64,000 nt of DNA, taken from a bacterium. GTDB taxonomy: Bacteria > UBP6 > UBA1177. Both the position numbers and the translations under genes were made by a program. The notes beneath the pieces were generated by a model. That model saw nothing but the letters and a program-made list of their open reading frames with translations, was not told the origin of the DNA and ran no database searches. Location: NCBI GenBank assembly GCA_016290135.1, contig JAEESW010000010.1, positions 1 through 64,000 on the forward strand, read 5' to 3'. This document shows positions 8,717-18,797 of this stretch, piece after piece (positions within the stretch are counted from its first letter, which is position 1; every line of letters begins with the position of its first letter).

Positions 8717-10648
8717 ATGGAGCTGAGAATGAAAAGATTTTTCGTGATTTTCATATTGACCGCGATTTTTTCAGTTTCAGGCTGCTGGAACAACGCCTAT
8801 CCGAAACCGGAAGCATTTGATGATACAGATGATCCTGCAGAATCGTTTTCAGACAATGATGCCATCAATGACACGGACAACAATACCATTTCAGACGAGG
8901 ATGCCGTCAATGACACGGACAACAATACCATTTCAGACGAGGATATTTTTATTGTTCTTTGTGAAAACAATCCCTGTATCGGTATAGAACATTCGACTGA
9001 AGAATGCTTTGCGGGCAACGGCAGTTACAGGTGCGGCTGTGAAGGAGAGTATTTCTGGTATGACTCTGCGTGCATTCTCGATCCGTGCGACATGAATAAA
9101 TGCGGAGAAATCGAGGATTCCGCAGGAGAATGTATTCCTAAAGGTCACGACTATATCTGCAAATGCGAAGATGATTTCTTCTGGTACGAAAGCACGAATA
9201 CTTCCACCTGCATTCTCTCTTCGTGTAGAGGAAATCCGTGCAACGGAAAAGAAAATTCTTCAGGAGAATGTCTTCCGTTAACTTCAGACAAATACGAATG
9301 CAAGTGCATTGAAAACTATTATTGGAACGAAAATGCCTGCATTCCAAGCCCGTGCAAGAGTGATTCATGCAGTAAAATAGAAAATGCAACCGGTGAATGT
9401 ATAGTCATAAATCCGAATCAATATTCATGCAGCTGCAAAAACGGATATTTCTGGAATGGCGAAGAATGCGCTTCCATGCCTGAATGCAGCAAAAAAAGCG
9501 GAAATCCATGCAAAGACTCTTCAACAGGACTTATCTGGTCATCCATGCAGCATACTTCCCTCTATAACGCCTCATGCAAAAATGAAGGAGGATTCTATGA
9601 CTGGCATGTTCCTTCAATAGGCGAGCTCCGAAGCCTGATTGTCGGATGTCCGGGAACAATGCCCGGAGGTTCATGCGGAGTTGACACACAATGCACGAAT
9701 TCAGACTGCTATACCGAAGGCTGTCAATCCTGCGATTATAGCAGCGACGGCAGATACAGCAAACTCGGAGACACAGAATTGCTTCTTTCATTTTCAATGG
9801 ATGAAGAAACCTATTTATGGATTGCGGCGTTCAGTTCAGGCGGCATAGGACGAACTCAATGTCCAGCGTTTCTTAACATTGAAGTCAACTATAACTGCGA
9901 ACCGGAGTCTAAATTCCGCTGCGCAAGATGCGAAGAAGGTTATCTCTGGGAGAATGACAAATGCGTAAAGAGCCCGTGCACTCAAAAAAGCTGCGATATT
10001 CCTCATTCCGATCCCGGGTGGTGTGTTCCGGAAAGTGGAACAACTTTCAGATGCAAATGTAAAAAAGACTATGTCTGGAACGGATCCGAGTGTATTCTCA
10101 ACCCTTGCTTTTACAAGCCGTGCAAAGAGATACCGCATGCCGATCCCGACATGTGCTATTACAATAACGAAATGACATTCCAGTGCCAATGCGACAAAAA
10201 CTATATATGGAACGGATCGGCGTGTGCTCCCAGCAAATGTCTTGAAGAGCCATGCAAAGATATTCCTCATGCATACAATATCTGCACACCTTTAGGAGAG
10301 GACAAATACTTCTGTGCATGCATAGAAAGCTTTGAATGGGGTGCTGAAAGTTATGCATGGGACGGCGAAAAGTGTGTTTCGCCGTGCGACAGCAAGCCGT
10401 GTGAAATTCCCAATTCCGACGGAATATGTGATGTCCAGACTGCCGAAATTTATATCTGCGGATGCAAATATCCCTACTACTGGGACAAAAATTCAAGAAA
10501 GTGCGTGAACCTTTGCGACGACAATCCATGCAGCAAAGACGAGCATTCCACCGGCCAATGTTATTCAAAATACGGTCCCGATTACACATGTGAGTGCATC
10601 GGGAACTATTCATGGGGCGCATCAAGTAAAAAATGTCTTCCCAATTAA
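8717..10648 (+). CDS. Lipoprotein with tandem EGF-like Cys-rich modules and an inserted DUF1566-like segment
   Basis: Lipobox SVSGC; repeated PCxxxxCxxIExSxGxCxxxxxxYxCxCxxxYxWxxxxC; GLIWSSMQHTSLYNASC...YDWHVPSIGELRSL is DUF1566-like. Confidence 0.8.
   Translation: MELRMKRFFVIFILTAIFSVSGCWNNAYPKPEAFDDTDDPAESFSDNDAINDTDNNTISDEDAVNDTDNNTISDEDIFIVLCENNPCIGIEHSTEECFAGNGSYRCGCEGEYFWYDSACILDPCDMNKCGEIEDSAGECIPKGHDYICKCEDDFFWYESTNTSTCILSSCRGNPCNGKENSSGECLPLTSDKYECKCIENYYWNENACIPSPCKSDSCSKIENATGECIVINPNQYSCSCKNGYFWNGEECASMPECSKKSGNPCKDSSTGLIWSSMQHTSLYNASCKNEGGFYDWHVPSIGELRSLIVGCPGTMPGGSCGVDTQCTNSDCYTEGCQSCDYSSDGRYSKLGDTELLLSFSMDEETYLWIAAFSSGGIGRTQCPAFLNIEVNYNCEPESKFRCARCEEGYLWENDKCVKSPCTQKSCDIPHSDPGWCVPESGTTFRCKCKKDYVWNGSECILNPCFYKPCKEIPHADPDMCYYNNEMTFQCQCDKNYIWNGSACAPSKCLEEPCKDIPHAYNICTPLGEDKYFCACIESFEWGAESYAWDGEKCVSPCDSKPCEIPNSDGICDVQTAEIYICGCKYPYYWDKNSRKCVNLCDDNPCSKDEHSTGQCYSKYGPDYTCECIGNYSWGASSKKCLPN
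8858..8941 (+). repeat. Two tandem 42-bp units encoding (A)(I/V)NDTDNNTISDED
   Basis: Units 8858-8899 and 8900-8941 differ at one base (atc/gtc). Confidence 0.9.
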
Positions 10649-10700
10649 TAGAAAAGCCATTAACAAAAACATTTTTCCGAATTGATTCTCAATCTAAAAA

Positions 10701-10728
10701 TTGACTTTCCAAAATTTCTGAGTATGCT
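10701..10728 (+). promoter_or_regulatory. rpmH promoter TTGACT-N16-TATGCT followed by gTCGCGG
   Basis: Hexamer match and position upstream of rpmH. Confidence 0.65.
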
Positions 10729-10770
10729 GTCGCGGTTTTTTGGTTTAGGTCATTTTTTAAGGAGATTGTT

Positions 10771-10920
10771 ATGAAAAGAACATACCAGCCGAGCAAGATC
10801 TCGAGAAAAAGAACTCACGGCTTCAGAAAAAGAATGAGAACCGCTGACGGCAGAAACGTCATCAAAGCACGCAGAAAAAAAGGCAGAAAGCTTCTTTCGG
10901 TTGCTATATTTGAAAAGTAG
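10771..10920 (+). CDS. rpmH: 50S ribosomal protein L34
   Basis: [56 protein letters not shown]; absent from supplied ORF list because it is short. Confidence 0.98.
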   Translation: MKRTYQPSKISRKRTHGFRKRMRTADGRNVIKARRKKGRKLLSVAIFEK

Positions 10921-10934
10921 TCGGCGAAAATCTA

Positions 10935-11294
10935 TTGGTTTTTTCTTTTTCCAAACAGGATAAAATCAGAAAAGGTCATGATTACTCGAGGCTGAAAGCC
11001 GAGGGTAGCGTTTTCAAGACTAAACTGCTGGTCTTCAATTTTATGGAATCCGATAAAATGAGACTCGGTCTTATCGTCACGAAAAAAGTCGGGGATTCCG
11101 TCACGAGAAACAGAACAAAAAGGTGGATACGCGAAGTTTTCAGGCTCAACAGGGCAGCTTTTTCGCGTCCGGTCGATCTTGTCATAATTCCGAGAAGAAG
11201 CGAACTCAGTTTTGATGAGATCAAGCGCGATTTCCTCTATTTTGCGGAGAAATTCAATGGCAAAGTTTCTGATATTTCTCGTAAATCTTTATAA
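10935..11294 (+). CDS. rnpA: Ribonuclease P protein component
   Basis: [26 protein letters not shown]; follows rpmH; TTG start. Confidence 0.95.
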   Translation: MVFSFSKQDKIRKGHDYSRLKAEGSVFKTKLLVFNFMESDKMRLGLIVTKKVGDSVTRNRTKRWIREVFRLNRAAFSRPVDLVIIPRRSELSFDEIKRDFLYFAEKFNGKVSDISRKSL

Positions 11295-11469
11295 GAGATT
11301 CCTTTCGCCGTATCTCGGCGGACAGTGCAGGTTCTATCCGACCTGCTCGACCTACATGATCCAGGCAATCGAGAAATACGGCGCTTTCAAAGGCTTAGCT
11401 CTGGGGATCTGGCGGATCCTTCGCTGCAACCCTTTAAACAAAAACTGCGGTTACGACCCTGTAAAATAG
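11257..11469 (+). CDS. yidD: Membrane protein insertion efficiency factor YidD
   Basis: [59 protein letters not shown]; start chosen inside longer ORF 11212. Confidence 0.95.
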   Translation: MAKFLIFLVNLYKRFLSPYLGGQCRFYPTCSTYMIQAIEKYGAFKGLALGIWRILRCNPLNKNCGYDPVK

Positions 11470-11478
11470 GAGAGTGAA

Positions 11479-13071
11479 ATGAACAAGAATTTCATACTTG
11501 CAATGGTCCTTTCGGTCGCTGTAATGTTCATCTGGAGCGAGTTTTTCGCCCCGAAACCGGATCCTGAAGCTGTAAAAAAGCAGCAGGAAGCGGCTGAACA
11601 GGCTGAAAAAACGGCTGACGGCGCGCCTAAAAACATAATCGTCACCGAAAAACCTGCTGCAAACGCGGGTGTCACAACAGCACAGCTCTCTGCCGACAAG
11701 ACCAACCCCGAAAAGACTGGCAGCATCAAAAACGACGCGTTGGAACTCACCTTCTCCACTTTTGGCGGCAAAGTGACAAAATCGCTCATCACCGAAGAGA
11801 GATACAAGTCGAAGGAAGTCGATCTCTCGGTCGGTCTCGCTCAGGGCGCGTATTTTCCGGCAATGAGCTCGGTTTTCGGCGCAGAACCCGCTTACGAGCT
11901 CGCAGCACAGAGTGCCGATTCAGTAACGTTCATCTATGAAAACCAGGGCGTTACCGAGCAGAAAACGATAACTTTAAAGGATAATTTCAATATCGCAGTC
12001 ACAAAAACGATAATCAACAACGGCGAAAATGCGGTAGAGTGGACTCCGGCGGTCTCATTCGACTCGCAGTTCGAAAACTCCGACATCCTTTCTTCCTACA
12101 ACAAAAAGTTCAAGATCGTCGCTCAGAATGCAGACGGAAAATTCGACGAACTCGAAGACAGCGGCGACATCAATGACTTTTTCGAAGCAGGAAACCTCGT
12201 AAACTGGATAGGAGTCAACTACGGATACTTCATTTTTGCCGTCATCTCGCCTGAAAACAAGCTTCATGCGGCAGCTGAGATCGATTCCAAGAAAAACCTT
12301 TCGAGATTTACCGCAACGGCTGAAAAAATCATCGTTAATCCGGGCGAAAGCGCAACTAAAGAATTTTCGCTATATTACGGCACGAAAGAGCGCGAGATCC
12401 TGAAAGAGAAAGAACTCGGGCTTGAAAAGACGATAACTTTCGGCTGGACTTCGTTTTTGGCTGAGCCGCTTCTTCTGGCGCTCAACTTCTTCTACGGCTT
12501 CCTCGGAAACTACGGTCTTGCGATAATCCTTCTCACGATAGTCGTAAAACTCCTTCTGTGGCCGCTTTCGAATGCAAGCTACAAGTCGATGAACAAAATG
12601 AAGGCACTGCAGCCCAAGATCAAAGAGCTGCAGGAAAAATACAAGGATGACAAGGAGACGCTGAACAAAGAAACGATGCTTCTTTACCAGAAAGAGAACA
12701 TCAATCCGCTCGGCGGCTGCCTTCCGATGTTCATCCAGATGCCCGTTTACATCGCGCTTTACTACATGATCCAGAACGCGGTCGAGCTTTTCAACGCGCC
12801 GTTCCTTCCCTTCTGGCTCACCGACCTTTCAGAAAAAGACCCGTACTACATAATCCCGATCTCACTCGGCGTCATGATGCTCCTGCAGACCAAATTCACG
12901 CCGCAGACCGCCGACAACAAGCAGGCGAAGATCATGATGTACACCATGCCGATAGTTTTCACGTGGATCTCACTCATGCTTCCGAGCGGAATGACCCTTT
13001 ACTGGTTCGTCAACACACTCCTCGGAATCGCGCAGCAGTTCTACATCAACAAAAAATACAAGAACGCGTAA
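11479..13071 (+). CDS. yidC: Membrane protein insertase YidC
   Basis: Periplasmic domain plus YidC core (YKSMNKMKALQPKIKELQEKYKDDKETLNKETMLLYQKENINPLGGCLPMFIQMPVYIALY). Confidence 0.97.
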   Translation: MNKNFILAMVLSVAVMFIWSEFFAPKPDPEAVKKQQEAAEQAEKTADGAPKNIIVTEKPAANAGVTTAQLSADKTNPEKTGSIKNDALELTFSTFGGKVTKSLITEERYKSKEVDLSVGLAQGAYFPAMSSVFGAEPAYELAAQSADSVTFIYENQGVTEQKTITLKDNFNIAVTKTIINNGENAVEWTPAVSFDSQFENSDILSSYNKKFKIVAQNADGKFDELEDSGDINDFFEAGNLVNWIGVNYGYFIFAVISPENKLHAAAEIDSKKNLSRFTATAEKIIVNPGESATKEFSLYYGTKEREILKEKELGLEKTITFGWTSFLAEPLLLALNFFYGFLGNYGLAIILLTIVVKLLLWPLSNASYKSMNKMKALQPKIKELQEKYKDDKETLNKETMLLYQKENINPLGGCLPMFIQMPVYIALYYMIQNAVELFNAPFLPFWLTDLSEKDPYYIIPISLGVMMLLQTKFTPQTADNKQAKIMMYTMPIVFTWISLMLPSGMTLYWFVNTLLGIAQQFYINKKYKNA

Positions 13072-13257
13072 GCTTTTGTAAAAATCTTTTACATTTTATT
13101 TTTTTGATCCCTAAAACTTAAAGATTTTTGCCTTTTTCCACTCTTTTTTCCGTTTTAAGCCCTTTTTTAGCCAGTGGCACGACTTTTGCTTAATCTCCCC
13201 GCCTTTCGTTTTTTTTAAGTGTGATTATTGACCTTATATTTTTTTGGAGGAATTAAA

Positions 13258-14586
13258 ATGACAGCAAGAGAAATCAAGCCCGCAGACGGCAAAATGTTGG
13301 TTTTCTTCGTAGGTATGGGAGCAATCACTTCCACAGTTCTTACCGGTATTTTCAACATCAGAAAAGGGCTTCACAAACCGATCGGCTCACTCACTCAGAT
13401 GGGACACATCAGACTTGGCAAAAGAACGGAAAACCGTTCTCCGCTCATCAAAGAATTCGTTCCGCTTGCAGACATCAACGACCTTGAATTCGCAGGCTGG
13501 GATATTTTCACCGACAATATGTACGAATCGGCTAAACACGCTGCAGTAGTACGCTCGGAAGACCTTGAACCGGTCAAAGAAGAAATGCTCGCGATCAAAC
13601 CGATGAAGGCTGTTTTCAACCACGAATGGGTAAAGAAACTTGACGGCCCGAACGTAAAGACCGGCAAAAACTACATGGAACTCGCTCATCAGCTCATGGA
13701 CGACATCAAAAACACGATGAAGGAAAAAGGCTGCAGCAGAGCTGTTATGGTCTGGAACGCATCCACCGAAGCTTACCACAAACCGTGCGAGATCCACAAC
13801 ACGCTCGCTGATTTCGAAAAGGCTATGGAAGACGGTTTCCATCCTGAAGTTGCTCCGAGCCAGGTCTACGCTTATGCAGCACTCAGCATGGGCCTTCCCT
13901 ACATCAACGGTTCGCCGAACTGCACAGTTGACAACAGAGCGATCCAGGAACTTGCAAACAAGATGAAGATGCCTATCGCAGGAAAAGACTGGAAGACCGG
14001 TCAGACCCTGATGAAGACGATAATCGGACCCGGACTCAAACTCAGAATGCTCGGCCTCAACGGCTGGTTCTCGACCAACATCCTCGGAAACCGCGACGGC
14101 GAAGTTCTTGACGATCCGGCTAACTTCAAGAGCAAAGAGGTTTCGAAACTTTCCGTTCTCGACACCATTCTTGACGCTAAAAACTATCCGGAACTTTACG
14201 GCAACTACTACCACAAAGTCCGCATCAACTACTATCCGCCGAGAGGAGACGAAAAGGAAGCATGGGACAACATCGATATTTTCGGTTGGCTCAATATGCC
14301 GATGCAGATCAAAGTAAACTTCCTCTGCAGAGACTCCATCCTTGCAGCTCCGGTCGTTCTTGACACGCTTCTCTTCATCGACCTTGCAAGAAGAGCAGGA
14401 ATGTACGGTATCCAGGAATGGATGAGCTTCTACTTCAAGTCCCCGATGGTTGCAGAAGGTCTCTATCCGGAACACGATGTATTCATTCAGCACACCAAAC
14501 TGAAAAACACTCTCAGATACATGATGGGCGAAGAACTTATCACGCATCTCGGCAACGAATACTACGATTACTCGAAAGAAGACTAG
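13258..14586 (+). CDS. ino1: Myo-inositol-1-phosphate synthase family protein
   Basis: VGMGAITSTVLTG NAD-binding start, NGSPNCTVDNRAIQELA, AGKDWKTGQTLMKTIIGPGLKLRMLGLNGWFSTNILGNRDG; GGAGG RBS before 13258. Confidence 0.9.
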   Translation: MTAREIKPADGKMLVFFVGMGAITSTVLTGIFNIRKGLHKPIGSLTQMGHIRLGKRTENRSPLIKEFVPLADINDLEFAGWDIFTDNMYESAKHAAVVRSEDLEPVKEEMLAIKPMKAVFNHEWVKKLDGPNVKTGKNYMELAHQLMDDIKNTMKEKGCSRAVMVWNASTEAYHKPCEIHNTLADFEKAMEDGFHPEVAPSQVYAYAALSMGLPYINGSPNCTVDNRAIQELANKMKMPIAGKDWKTGQTLMKTIIGPGLKLRMLGLNGWFSTNILGNRDGEVLDDPANFKSKEVSKLSVLDTILDAKNYPELYGNYYHKVRINYYPPRGDEKEAWDNIDIFGWLNMPMQIKVNFLCRDSILAAPVVLDTLLFIDLARRAGMYGIQEWMSFYFKSPMVAEGLYPEHDVFIQHTKLKNTLRYMMGEELITHLGNEYYDYSKED

Positions 14587-14610
14587 TTTTTTAAAACACT
14601 TCTATTTTTC

Positions 14611-14640
14611 AAAACGGGGGCTCAGGCTCCCGTTTTTTTT
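14611..14640 (+). terminator. Rho-independent terminator after ino1
   Basis: aacgggggctcaggctcccgtttttttt hairpin plus T-tract. Confidence 0.85.
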
Positions 14641-14673
14641 GCTAAAAATTTCAAAAAAAAATACGAAAAGCAC

Positions 14674-14701
14674 TTGCTTTATTTTTATTTTTGCCTATAA
14701 T
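14674..14701 (+). promoter_or_regulatory. Promoter TTGCTT-N16-TATAAT followed by aCCGCGG
   Basis: Upstream of lipoprotein gene at 14779. Confidence 0.65.
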
Positions 14702-14778
14702 ACCGCGGTTTTTTTAAAGTTGACAAAAACAAGTCAGAAAGAATGGGTTTATATTTTAACGTTTTAATGGAGAAAAAG

Positions 14779-15540
14779 ATGAAAAAAACATGTCTGATTT
14801 TTGTAGTTTTTGCAGCAATGCTCCTCACAGTAGCTTGCGACGGCAACACTAAACTTGAAGATCTTATTGACACTGATGCAACCGACAGCGAAGCTGTTGA
14901 CACGGATGCAGATACCGATGCTGACACCGTTGCTGACACGGATGCAGACACCGACGCTGATACCGATGCTGACACCGTTGCAGACACCGATGCTGACACC
15001 GTTGCAGACACCGATGCTGATACCGTTGCTGACACCGTTGCAGACACCGATGCTGACACCGACGCAGACACGGATGCAGACACCGATGCAGACACCGATG
15101 CTGACACCGACGCAGACACCGACACTGACACCGATGCTGATACCGTTGCTGACACCGACGCTGACACGGATGCTGACACGGATGCTGACACCGATGCTGA
15201 CACGGACGCAGACACCGATGCTGACACCGATGCTGACACCGACGCAGACACGGACGCAGACACCGAACCGCAAGATCCGTGCAACCCGAACCAGTGCCTC
15301 ACCCTTGAAAATTCGGACGGTGCATGCACTGTCGAAGGCACCTCATATTCCTGCGGATGCAACGAAGGATATCTGTGGTATGAAGGCGAATGCGGAAAAG
15401 TCGTAACCCAGAGCTTCTGCGCGACACTCGCACAGATTCTCGGATTTGAAGGAACTCTCGGAGAGCTTGTTGAAGCTGTATGCCACTGCTTCTCGGCTGA
15501 CCAGTGCGTGATCGAAGTAGAGATAGAAGTCGAACTTTAA
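14779..15540 (+). CDS. Lipoprotein with long (DTDA/DTVA)n repeat and one C-terminal EGF-like Cys module
   Basis: [22 protein letters not shown] lipobox; about 30 tetrapeptide repeats; [39 protein letters not shown]. Confidence 0.85.
   Translation: MKKTCLIFVVFAAMLLTVACDGNTKLEDLIDTDATDSEAVDTDADTDADTVADTDADTDADTDADTVADTDADTVADTDADTVADTVADTDADTDADTDADTDADTDADTDADTDTDTDADTVADTDADTDADTDADTDADTDADTDADTDADTDADTDADTEPQDPCNPNQCLTLENSDGACTVEGTSYSCGCNEGYLWYEGECGKVVTQSFCATLAQILGFEGTLGELVEAVCHCFSADQCVIEVEIEVEL
14899..15264 (+). repeat. 12-bp minisatellite (GACACCGATGCT-like) encoding DTDA/DTVA
   Basis: About 30 near-identical 12-nt units read directly. Confidence 0.95.
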
Positions 15541-15634
15541 TTCCGTTTTCCCTGTCGTTTCCTCTTGCTTCATTCTTGACATAAAATTTTTTGCCTGTAA
15601 TCCTAAGCCGGACTGACCCTTTCAGGAGGCTGCT

Positions 15635-16258
15635 ATGGAACACGAAGAAAAAAAATACACTCAGGGTGAAGAATTTCTCAATGCTTTCAGTCATGCATTC
15701 GGCGCGCTTTTAGCCATTTATGCAATGGTCATGCTCCCTTTCAAGTCATCGACATCCATCCAGACAGCGACGACGGCAATCTACAGCGCAATGCTTTTCG
15801 TTTCGTTCCAGGCATCGACATGCTATCACGCAATGACTAACGAAACAGCAAAAAAAGTATTCCGCAGGATCGACCACAGCGCGATCTACCTTTTGATCGC
15901 AGGGACTTACACTCCGGTGCTGATGCTGGTGCTTGATGCACCCTACTCCGTCATTTTTTTAGTCATGATCTGGTATCTGGCACTCACGGGGATCGTTTTT
16001 TCGTGCCTTACTCTCAAATTCAAGCGTCTTTCAACAGGACTTTACGTTTTAATGGGCTGGCTTTCGGTATTCATGCTCTACTCACTGTGGGTAAAAGGGC
16101 TCCACACCACGATGATCTACCTGATCTCCGGCGGTCTCGTCTATACCGCAGGCAGCTATTTTTACCTTTCGAAGCGTAAATTTTTCCACGGGATCTGGCA
16201 CTTTTTCGTCCTTTTCGGCGCGATCCTGCACTATCTCGCGATAGAATCGCTGCTGTGA
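15635..16258 (+). CDS. Hemolysin III / YqfA family membrane protein
   Basis: EEFLNAFSHAFGALLAIYAMVML, RRIDHSAIYLLIAGTYTPV, GIWHFFVLFGAILHYLAI. Confidence 0.92.
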   Translation: MEHEEKKYTQGEEFLNAFSHAFGALLAIYAMVMLPFKSSTSIQTATTAIYSAMLFVSFQASTCYHAMTNETAKKVFRRIDHSAIYLLIAGTYTPVLMLVLDAPYSVIFLVMIWYLALTGIVFSCLTLKFKRLSTGLYVLMGWLSVFMLYSLWVKGLHTTMIYLISGGLVYTAGSYFYLSKRKFFHGIWHFFVLFGAILHYLAIESLL

Positions 16259-16291
16259 TTCGAAATTCGCCTTGCAGACCTGCTCAAATCC

Positions 16292-16319
16292 TTGATTTTT
16301 CGATAAGTTTTTGTATAAA
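16292..16319 (+). promoter_or_regulatory. Promoter TTGATT-N16-TATAAA followed by aCCCGCG
   Basis: Upstream of TPR gene at 16347. Confidence 0.55.
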
Positions 16320-16346
16320 ACCCGCGCTTTGTCTGCAGGAGGTCTT

Positions 16347-18785
16347 ATGAGCAGAAAACTTGAGACTTTGGAAGCACAGTATAACTCGAACCCGACTCTG
16401 CCGAATCTCATCGAATATCTTGAAGAGTGCAAGCGTGAGTCGCAGTGGGAAAAGATCATCGAAGTCACCTCTATCCGAAGCGGATCGGAAACACCTGAAG
16501 TCCACTTCTACCGCGGAACAGCACTCATAAATCTCGGCAAAAAGAAAGAGGGTGTGAAAGAACTCCGCGCCGTTATTGCGGCAAATCCGAACCACTTCGC
16601 AGCCAAAAAGGAACTTGAAAAATATGCCGAAGACGACGATGTCAAGACTGCCGACGAGGTCCAGGGAAAGAAGGTCCGCGACATCGTTATCGTCAAGCCG
16701 GCACTTGAGACGAACGAGCATTACAACAGGCTGAAACTGAGGAATTTTTGTATCGTTGCAGCCGCTGTTGCAATAGCAATCACTGCTCTTTACTTCGCTT
16801 TGAAGGAAAATCCGGCAAAAAAATACGAAGAGATGCTTGAAGATCCGCTTGCGAGCTTCACTTCGCTCTCTTTTCAGGACTATTCCGCGACTGTGCGCGA
16901 ACTCAAGCTTGCAGATATCCGCGAAGGAATGGGCGACAATATAAAAAAGTCGATTTTGTGGACTTACTCCCTCGGGATTTTGGATTTCCACATCACTCCC
17001 GACTTTGAAGAGAGCGACATTCCGCAGTTCAGGATCTATTCGACTCTCGTTTCGGACAAAGGAAAAGAGCTGACGCAGCTTGTCGATTCGATAGAAAACC
17101 GTGTTCCTCCGGTCGACAGCGAGTATTTCCACAAGCTTGACTTTGAATATCCTGCGACAAAGCAGAAAATAGCTTCAATAGAGCTTGACATCCCGGAAAA
17201 GATCGAAAGATCGAACCTCAGGAACGCGTTTTACACCGCGCTCATGCTTTTCAGGCAGGATAAATTTCAGGAGGCTGCCGGCCTAAACAACAAAATTCTC
17301 GAGGCCTTTCCGCACTATGAACTTTCGCAGAAATTAAAGGTGATGATCAGTTCCAAAGCTGCTGTCGCGGAAGGAAAAGAGCCTGAAGACGCAGCGCACA
17401 GCACCGCGCTCCTCGACAACTGGAAGAACCTGAGCCAGGAAAGATACTTTTTCGGCGAAGCGAAGATCCTGCTCGGAGAGGCGATGAAAGATGAAAAAGT
17501 GCTCGTCGACGGTTTCTATTCAGTCTGTCCGGGAAGAACTTTCTGCCGGGACATCGCCCGCAGTTTCATCAAAACGAATCCGAACGAAGCCTACAGAATG
17601 GCGCTTTACATGAAGGAAAAGAAGGATTCGGCGCGTGACGGAGAAGATATAAAACTTGTCCTTGAAGCGAGCCTCGCAAACAGCGACTACAGCAACTGCT
17701 ACTTCGCATACCATGAGCTCCAGCAGTTCTTTCCCGAGAGCGTCGACAGCGGAATTTTTGCCGCCGGCGCACTCTGCAGCGAGAAGAACGGCTATTTTGA
17801 AGAGGCTGTCGCCGCTTACGAAGAGATCAACGAAAAGGAAAAGAACGAAGATACGACGGCAAAGATCCTCAGCATGAAATACCGTCTTACCAACGAGGAA
17901 CTTTATCTGAACCAGCTTAAAGGACTTGTTGACAAGAATCCCGAAAATTTAGGTATGCTCTACGCATTTTTCGATGTCCTTTCGCACAAGAACGACATAC
18001 CTGAAGTTATAAAACTGCTTGAAAGGATCTACGCTCTCGAAACGCCCGAAAACAAGATGAACGTGATAAACGAATTCCTGAAGTTCGGCGCGGTATATCA
18101 GGCTGTCAAAACGCTGGAAAAGCTCGGCACGAAGGAAGCGAGAGCGAAACTCAACGAGATCTACAACAGATATATGCTTTTCGACAAGGCCGACTCCTAT
18201 CTTGAACTCGGCAAAAACAACGACCCGCTCTGGATTGCTCTGCGCGAGCAGATCAAAATGAAGGATGCGGGAGAGCTCGAAATAGTTTCAAAAGAGACCG
18301 ACAAACTCATGGGGACGCTGCAGCACTGCGAACCCGCCCTGCTCTATCTCAAAGCCGAGATATACAGAAGTCAGGGCGACAAACAGCGCACTTTCGCAAC
18401 TATCGATGCCATGCTCGAGTGCAACAGATTTTATCTTCCGGCACTCGCTTTCGCCTCGGAAATCACTTATTATCAGGGCGATCTCACAAAGGCGAAAAAC
18501 GGGCTCAACTACATTCTGGAAAACGAAAAATTTCTCTCCCCCGGCGAGCTTATCATGCACAACTACCTGATTTTACTCAATGCCGAGATCATGGTCAACG
18601 AAGGGCAGGAAAACAGGATCATTGCATATATGCAGAAAAATCTCGACAAAAAGCAGCCGTTCGGGCAGCGCGAAGTCGAGATCATTACCGACATAACGGA
18701 AAAGCTCAAAGATTCCAAGCAGAAGGCTTTAAGAAAGTTCATGCTCAAAAATTATAAATTTTCAGTTCCTTTCAACGAAAGGTGA
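16347..18785 (+). CDS. TPR-containing membrane-anchored protein
   Basis: TPR-like N-terminus, TM segment FCIVAAAVAIAITALYFALK, TPR-like C-terminal half; AGGAGG RBS before 16347. Confidence 0.7.
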   Translation: MSRKLETLEAQYNSNPTLPNLIEYLEECKRESQWEKIIEVTSIRSGSETPEVHFYRGTALINLGKKKEGVKELRAVIAANPNHFAAKKELEKYAEDDDVKTADEVQGKKVRDIVIVKPALETNEHYNRLKLRNFCIVAAAVAIAITALYFALKENPAKKYEEMLEDPLASFTSLSFQDYSATVRELKLADIREGMGDNIKKSILWTYSLGILDFHITPDFEESDIPQFRIYSTLVSDKGKELTQLVDSIENRVPPVDSEYFHKLDFEYPATKQKIASIELDIPEKIERSNLRNAFYTALMLFRQDKFQEAAGLNNKILEAFPHYELSQKLKVMISSKAAVAEGKEPEDAAHSTALLDNWKNLSQERYFFGEAKILLGEAMKDEKVLVDGFYSVCPGRTFCRDIARSFIKTNPNEAYRMALYMKEKKDSARDGEDIKLVLEASLANSDYSNCYFAYHELQQFFPESVDSGIFAAGALCSEKNGYFEEAVAAYEEINEKEKNEDTTAKILSMKYRLTNEELYLNQLKGLVDKNPENLGMLYAFFDVLSHKNDIPEVIKLLERIYALETPENKMNVINEFLKFGAVYQAVKTLEKLGTKEARAKLNEIYNRYMLFDKADSYLELGKNNDPLWIALREQIKMKDAGELEIVSKETDKLMGTLQHCEPALLYLKAEIYRSQGDKQRTFATIDAMLECNRFYLPALAFASEITYYQGDLTKAKNGLNYILENEKFLSPGELIMHNYLILLNAEIMVNEGQENRIIAYMQKNLDKKQPFGQREVEIITDITEKLKDSKQKALRKFMLKNYKFSVPFNER

Positions 18786-18797
18786 TTTGGAGGTATC

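Noticed and set aside
13387-14547. 386-aa minus-strand ORF antisense to ino1
   Set aside because: Shadow ORF; the plus-strand product is clearly recognised.
14685-15362. 225-aa minus-strand ORF of (SVSA)n
   Set aside because: It is the antisense of the DTDA minisatellite; a 12-bp repeat without stops keeps several frames open. The plus strand has lipobox, RBS and promoter.
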